A DNA stretch of 64,000 nucleotides from Begonia masoniana (taxonomy: Eukaryota > Streptophyta > Magnoliopsida > Cucurbitales > Begoniaceae), in assembly GCA_022432975.1 (NCBI GenBank), contig CM039512.1, positions 2,404,519 to 2,468,518 on the forward strand, in the 5' to 3' direction. The notes below the pieces were generated by a model, which saw nothing but the letters and a program-made list of their open reading frames with translations, searched no databases and had not been told where the DNA came from. Positions 60,601-64,000 of this stretch are shown in pieces (the first letter of the stretch is position 1; each line of letters opens with the position of its first letter). Made by a program: the position numbers and the translations under genes.

Positions 60601-60855
60601 TTCCAGCTCCTCCTTCAGCTTCTTAAAATGAGGAGAATCAGCTATAAACGTCACCACTGGCTCATCGACTCTTTCTTTTTTGCTCTTCGAATTCTTCGAA
60701 GATGAAACAACTTTACCGGAAGATGAATCAGACGCTCCTTCATTCAATTGACTGTCTTCATCCAGCTGCTGTTTCTTCCGCCTCTTAGAAGTAGAATCGC
60801 CATTAGGCATAGGCGACGAAGCGGCCATAGACCTGGTTTGACGCTTGCAAGACAT
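34691..60855 (-). CDS. CMT3: Chromomethylase (CMT3-like), complete right copy, 21 exons
   Basis: Predicted CHG-specific DNA chromomethylase. Exons: 60274-60855, 57547-57575, 57193-57292, 55988-56095, 55785-55904, 55614-55710, 55307-55521, 55125-55190, 54784-55047, 53190-53248, 53018-53084, 52598-52927, 52468-52536, 52298-52384, 52134-52221, 36552-36667, 36351-36455, 36183-36226, 36028-36097, 35829-35932 and 34691-34862. They sum to 2892 nt (963 residues plus TGA) with GT/AG borders and phase kept across every junction. Domains: charged tail 1-194; BAH about 211-335; motif I DLYSGCG 392-398; chromodomain about 503-563 with probable aromatic cage Phe503, Trp530, Tyr533; PPCQG 579-583 (catalytic Cys581); ENV 623-625; QFRLR 665-669; motif IX around [12 protein letters not shown] in exon 19; motif [10 protein letters not shown] in exon 21. 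It is somewhat longer than Arabidopsis CMT3 because of the N-terminal tail. Intron 15 is 15.5 kb of nested transposons, so correct expression requires splicing across it. Family assignment is firm; calling it CMT3 rather than CMT1 or CMT2 is inference from overall similarity and the short tail. Confidence 0.93.
39459..40803 (+). pseudogene. Copia gag, protease and pre-integrase relic
   Basis: It starts with a Met at 39459 ([16 protein letters not shown], then [12 protein letters not shown]). A frameshift near 39590 and another near 39865 break gag. The zinc knuckle reads CWNCGK then a stop (40181-40183) then GYMNKNC. Protease has [17 protein letters not shown]-pre-integrase segment ([17 protein letters not shown]) ends near 40803, with two more stops. 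Reading resumes after the Cassandra array at 42711. Confidence 0.88.
40811..42705 (+). mobile_element. Multimeric Cassandra array with five LTRs
   Basis: LTRs lie at 40811-40956 (internally deleted), 41027-41436, 41506-41913, 41925-42309 and 42321-42705. The first three are separated by 69-70 bp internal domains with a tRNA-Met primer-binding site (TGGTATCAGAGC) and a G-rich tract. The last three are separated only by 11 bp. LTRs 2 and 3 have a different 5' segment (GACCCGTCTTTCAACG) from LTRs 4 and 5 (GACCCAAATGTGCACG). The whole array is flanked by ttttt (40806-40810 and 42706-42710) and interrupts the copia integrase region. Confidence 0.92.
42512..42620 (+). ncRNA. 5S rRNA-like promoter domain in Cassandra LTR 5
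   Basis: The segment retains CGGATCCCATAAGAACTCCG, AAGTTAAGCGTGCTT (box A), CGGCGA (intermediate element position) and GGTTGGGTGACCTTCCGGG (box C), closely following plant 5S rRNA order and spacing. Cassandra LTRs are known to carry such a polymerase III promoter. Equivalent domains lie at about 41242-41350, 41720-41827 and 42116-42236. This is a retrotransposon part, not a ribosomal 5S gene. Confidence 0.7.
42711..44309 (+). pseudogene. Copia integrase and reverse transcriptase relic (5' part)
   Basis: It continues the frame broken at 40811. Integrase has [17 protein letters not shown], a SDNKGEYIG motif and [11 protein letters not shown] (43019-43120), although frameshifts near 42868 and 43010 interrupt it. 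Reverse transcriptase starts at about 43702 ([26 protein letters not shown]). A frameshift at about 44010 follows, then YVDDMLIAA (44230-44260). The frame is cut at 44309 by the solo gypsy LTR. Confidence 0.9.
44310..49380 (+). mobile_element. Solo gypsy LTR, 5071 bp, swollen by a minisatellite
   Basis: It starts TGTAATATCCGG and ends GGGGTGTTACA. A perfect 5-bp target duplication, gtttg, lies at 44305-44309 and 49381-49385, within the copia reverse transcriptase. It is a diverged relative, in opposite orientation, of the LTRs at 16708-30896: the ends, the tcacgcgag-tggggctcaggcac block (about 48196-48220) and the GATCGATC hairpins (about 49020-49135) correspond. About 3.3 kb of its length is a 22-bp tandem array. 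No internal domain remains. Confidence 0.93.
44894..48171. repeat. Perfect 22-bp minisatellite, 149 copies
   Basis: The 22-bp unit (first copy 44894-44915, core CGGCCGAAAGGCTTACAG) repeats without any visible change for 3278 bp, exactly 149 units. It is followed by one partial, variant unit (48172-48187, with CATACAG). The unit contains no stop triplet on the plus strand. Because 22 is one more than a multiple of three, all three forward frames stay open and encode the same circular 22-residue repeat. On the minus strand the unit contains stops. It is best read as a minisatellite, not a gene. Confidence 0.97.
49386..51188 (+). pseudogene. Copia reverse transcriptase end and RNase H relic
   Basis: The reading frame resumes at [16 protein letters not shown] right after the 5-bp target duplication at 49381-49385, proving continuity with 44309. 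RNase H is split: [14 protein letters not shown] lies at about 49799-49860, then the rearranged Cassandra, then [19 protein letters not shown] and the ADMLTKAVT end (50865-51188). Part of RNase H between the two pieces is missing. Confidence 0.88.
49865..50828 (+). mobile_element. Rearranged Cassandra element in the copia RNase H region
   Basis: The first LTR is 49865-50227 (TGTGATGACC to GTTACA). It is followed by a tRNA-Met primer-binding site (from 50230), a short internal domain and a second LTR starting at 50299. The second LTR carries a tandem duplication of about 175 bp (from about 50453 and again from about 50629), giving a third 5S-like domain. It stops abruptly near 50828 without the usual end. 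A 22-bp direct repeat (50829-50871, core CGAGACTTCAAGATGTAG) follows, and part of the copia RNase H is missing. Confidence 0.85.
51816..52081 (-). repeat. 5' LTR of the outer intron-15 element
   Basis: It aligns through most of its length with 37123-37390, including the shared ataaatatcatataataagaa block and the CATCA end. It lies 52 bp from exon 15 of the complete chromomethylase (exon end at 52134). Confidence 0.72.
53763..54579 (+). mobile_element. Complete Cassandra TRIM in intron 9 of right CMT
   Basis: LTRs 53763-54137 and 54211-54579 flank a 73-bp internal domain with a degenerate primer-binding site (attgtaacagatcc, 54139 onward) and a G-rich tract just before 54211. The target duplication gagtt lies at 53758-53762 and 54580-54584, the same as in the left copy, so one insertion predates the duplication. 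Each LTR has a 5S-like domain (about 53944-54055 and 54372-54486). Confidence 0.92.
56256..56757. repeat. Inverted-repeat (foldback/MITE-like) element in intron 3 of right CMT
   Basis: This is the homologue of the element at 3985-4480. It has the same two inverted arms, with CATAATATGGTGGGA near 56520 and its reverse complement near 56665, and the same third partial arm on the left. It lies between exon 4 and exon 3 of the complete chromomethylase. Its presence in both copies shows that it predates the duplication. Confidence 0.6.
57773..60060 (-). mobile_element. Decayed Ty1/copia element in intron 1 of right CMT
   Basis: This is the homologue of the element at 5472-7873, with LTR relics 57773-57970 and 59822-60060 and a primer-binding site complementary to initiator tRNA-Met just inside the upper LTR. 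The gag relic is at 59195-59395 and the pre-integrase-like relic at 58282-58632. Compared with the left copy it carries one rather than two units of an 80-bp repeat near 58922 and a nearby deletion. It has no coding capacity for transposition. Confidence 0.8.
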
Positions 60856-62133
60856 TCTCTATGAGAGATAATCGAACTGCGAGGCAGAAAGAGAACGAGC
60901 TAGAAACAGTGACAGATTGGACGAGAAGAGGGGAAAAATGTTTGAATTTTTTCAGGAGCAGGTGAAAGGCGGGAAGAGAAAATTGAGTTTTCCATTTTAG
61001 CGGTTTTCAAAATGCGAACGTTGGGGCCATTAGGGGCTGTTTGGCTACGAGTACTACAATATCTTTACCACACCTTATTTTTAATTTACCCCGTGACAAT
61101 TATATATCACTCTTTAAAAAATATATTAATCAACATATATTATGAATAATTAAAATAAATTATTCAAGGTACAAATTAATTATTTTGAAAGAAATCTTAA
61201 ATCAGAACTACATTTTCTTCTAGGATAGGATTGATGCTCATAGTCGATTTCTGCTTATAAGCTTTGTACAGCTGGAAATAATGTAAAATTACTCTTGATT
61301 TTAATTGAGTACCAATTATGTTTTTTGACTATTTATTTTAGTTATTGATTTATTGTGAATCAGAATTTGGAATTGATATCATAAATTCTTTACTATGATT
61401 GAAACGACGAAGAGTTAAATTATTAATCACCTATAATATATATTATTATATGCTCTAAATTATATGATTTTACTATTTTCTAGACTGAGAAACCTGCTTC
61501 TTTTTGTTTTACATTTTCACTCCATGCTTATTGTGGATGAAATGCCAGTAAATTAAGAGTTTCTTCTAGCGATCAAACTTACCATCGTATATCCACGTTA
61601 TTTAATTGTAGAGTAATTATTTATAGGGTAATTATCGATTTTAATATTGTACTATGCACTCTATTTTAATTAGCCTCTTGTACTAAAAAAATCAACAAAT
61701 TTGATTCTGTTATTAGTTTTGACCTTCCATCAACAATTTCGTTAAACACTCATTTAAAAAATTATCAAAAGATATTGGATTCACTTGAAATTGTTACCAC
61801 GTGTTCACTATTTAATGAAAAGATAATCTGAAAATTTTCGTGAGTTTTTAACACATATACGATTTATTGTAATTTTATTTTAATAATTTATAAAAATATT
61901 ATAATAAATCATACAAGTTTTAGGAAATCACGAAACTTTTTTTATTATCTATCATGATATGGGAAACATTTGAAAAAAAAAATTCAAATAAATCCAATAT
62001 CGTTTAGTATTTTTTTAAAAATTAATTTATAAAGTAAAGAAGAAACTGAGATTAATTTTAAAAATATACCAAATGATATTGAATTTATTTAAAAAAATTT
62101 CTACATGTTCACTACATCATGGGTAGATAATAA
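60856..62133. promoter_or_regulatory. Upstream region of the complete chromomethylase, no MULE
   Basis: About 1.3 kb between the start codon and the hAT element. It contains the intact site (tttgaaaga, 61184-61192) where the left unit has its MULE, and the intact tacga site near 61857 where the left unit has a Cassandra LTR. The promoter of the minus-strand gene presumably lies in its first few hundred bases. No specific elements were resolved. Confidence 0.4.
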
Positions 62134-64000
62134 TAGAGGTGAGCAAAAACTGGACCGGTCTGAAGAACAGTATTGGAACCGAAAATTTTGTCCAGTTCTG
62201 GGTGGTTTTACACTTTAAAAAATCAAAATTCGGTTGTTTTGTAGGTGAACAGAAAAATTCGGTTCGGTTTTCAGGTTTAGTGAGACAAACCCGAAAAAAC
62301 TGAACTGAATTAAGTGAAAACCTGGCTCGCCTCGCTCTCTTCACTTCAGTCTTCAGAATCGTCGCTGGACAGTCGAACGGCGAAGTGCGAACCCTACACC
62401 CATCGCCCAGCGCCCAGCCCAGCCCGCAGTCGACGGCTCTCTACTCGCACAGTCGCAGTTCGCAATCGCCGACACCCAACCACTCTCTGTCTTTCTCTGC
62501 TCGCACTTCGCAGTTCGCAGTCGCCCGATGCCCAACCACTCTCTGCTCGCACTTCACAGTTCGCAATCGCCGACTTCCGACTTCGACGAAGTCACCGACT
62601 TCCAACTTCGACAAAGCCACCGACTTCCGACGAAGGTAAGCAGCTTACAGTAAGTTGCTGGGGTAAATTTTACAATCTTTAAAATCTGATTTTGGCTAAA
62701 TTTTCCATTTATGATCCTCATTCATAGGCAATTGAAGATAACGTTGATACAAATTGGATTCAGAGGGGGAATTTAGCTTTCAGCCTTTCACGAAGGTTTT
62801 TTTCTTGCTCTACTTTCTTAAAACTGTGTTAGTTGATGTTTGTGTGCAGATTGCATTAGTTGATTTTTGTGTGCAGTGTATTTTTTCGGTTGTTGCACAC
62901 TGCGAGTGTGCATTGTTGACGTTTGTGTGTTTGATGTTAATTAGTCATTTATTGATGTTAATGTGTAGTTCTAATTTTAAAATTTTTAGATTGTTAGATT
63001 GTTGGATTTGGCTGATTGATTACGAATTGTTGTGATTTGTATTTTATAGGATGAAAACGGAAAGCACTAATGATAATCAAAATGTAGAGATTCCTTCTAT
63101 GACTAGTTCTAGTGTTAATGTTCGAAGGGAAAGGAAAAATAAATAAGATGTTTTGAATTATTTCGCTATGGATGAAACTAATTCTATAGCAAAATGTAAT
63201 CATTGTGGAAAAATATATGCATGTGATACACTGAGAAATGGGACATCAAACTTGAAAAAACACATCCGTATTTGTGCAAAATTATTGACAAATATAGATG
63301 TGAAGCAAAAGACTTTGAGCTTTTAGAATATGAATAATAAGAGACAACAAATTGCATGTTTTAGTATTGTTACTTGTCGAGAACTACTTGCGAAGATGAT
63401 AATTAACGAAGAATTGTCTTTTAAGTTTGTTAAAAGACAGATCTTTAGAGCATATTCTCAATATCTGCAACCGAAGTTTTTGCTTCCGTCTAGATTTACA
63501 GTTACTCGTGATATTTTGAGTCTTTATGAAAATGAAAAGATGAAATTGAAAGAGTACTTTAGAAGAACATCACAACGAGTATATTTGACGACAGATACAT
63601 GGACTTCTATTCATAATTTAAATTATATGGTTTTAACCGGTCATTACATTGATAGTGATTGGACCACTCATAAGAAGATTTTAAATTTTTGTTTGATTTC
63701 GGATCATAAAGGTGATACAATTAGTAGAGAATTGGAAAGATGTTTGTTTGAATGGAGAATTGAAAATGTGTTGACTGTCACAGTTGACAATGCTTCTTCG
63801 AATAATGTTGCAATTTCATATTTGATCAAAAGTGTTCGAAATTGGAATTGCTTAGTTTTGAATGGACAATACATGCATATGCGATGTTTTGCACACATAT
63901 TGAACTTAATTGTATGTGATTGATTGAAAGATCATCAAGAGGCTATTGATAGAGTACGTAGAGCTGTTAAATATGTTCGATCATCACCTACAATGTTACA
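62134..64000 (+). mobile_element. hAT transposon, right copy, cut by window edge
   Basis: This is the homologue of 13360-15232. The start near 62134 reads TAGAGGTGAGC. It has the same GC-rich leader and the same transposase relic. Only the 5' part is in the window. Confidence 0.8.
63051..64000 (+). pseudogene. hAT transposase pseudogene, right copy (partial)
   Basis: It shows a BED zinc finger (CNHCGKIY), the TTDTWTS motif intact, VTVDNASSNNVAISYL and MHMRCFAHILNLIV. It is less damaged than the left copy: one frame is open from 63330 to 63923. A stop upstream of the BED finger (after RRERKNK) is shared with the left copy, and stops at about 63323 and 63921 are private. The dimerisation domain would lie beyond the window. 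Confidence 0.88.

Larger units (their letters stand above)
52107..64000. repeat. Segmental duplication, right unit
   Basis: This matches 1-15232 collinearly to the window edge. It lacks the MULE and solo Cassandra LTR of the left unit and keeps a full two-LTR Cassandra in intron 9. It includes exons 1-15 of the complete chromomethylase and the start of a second hAT copy. Confidence 0.95.

Overview
This is a nuclear plant window, most likely from a eudicot. The basis is a chromomethylase gene with about 21 short exons and GT/AG introns, plant Ty1/copia and Ty3/gypsy retrotransposons primed by initiator tRNA-Met, Cassandra elements (LTRs carrying a 5S rRNA promoter), MULE and hAT DNA transposons, and AT-rich intergenic DNA. 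The species cannot be named from sequence alone. A 100-base N run at 32417-32516 shows that this is a draft assembly.

The only host gene with clear function is a chromomethylase (CMT, CMT3-like CHG DNA methyltransferase) on the minus strand, present in two tandem copies. The left copy shows exons 1-15 at 28-8665 and runs off the left edge. The right copy is complete: exons 1-15 lie at 52134-60855 and exons 16-21 at 34691-36667. Its 21 exons total 2892 nt and keep phase across every junction, giving a 963-residue protein with BAH, split methyltransferase and chromodomain. The duplicated unit (1-15232 against 52107-64000) also holds a Cassandra element in intron 9, an inverted-repeat element in intron 3, a decayed copia in intron 1 and an hAT transposon upstream.

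The left unit carries two later insertions whose empty sites are preserved in the right unit: a 3.1-kb long-TIR MULE 354 bp upstream of the start codon (9019-12112) and a solo Cassandra LTR (12710-13085). From 16708 to 30896 there is a minus-strand Ty3/gypsy tandem, LTR-internal-LTR-internal-LTR, in which both internal regions have lost the reverse transcriptase core and RNase H. From 30897 to 34690 there is unassigned DNA, three weak exon-like segments, the assembly gap, a satellite with a period of about 210 bp, and a 523-bp MULE.

Intron 15 of the complete gene (36668-52133, 15.5 kb) is a nest of transposons. An outer LTR element (37123-52081, minus) contains a copia (about 38563-51541, plus). 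The copia is interrupted by a five-LTR Cassandra array (40811-42705), a 5071-bp solo gypsy LTR (44310-49380) and a rearranged Cassandra (49865-50828). The solo LTR contains 149 identical copies of a 22-bp unit (44894-48171). The host gene would be expected to maintain CHG methylation over such repeats, so one complete copy of this silencing gene is itself loaded with silencing targets.
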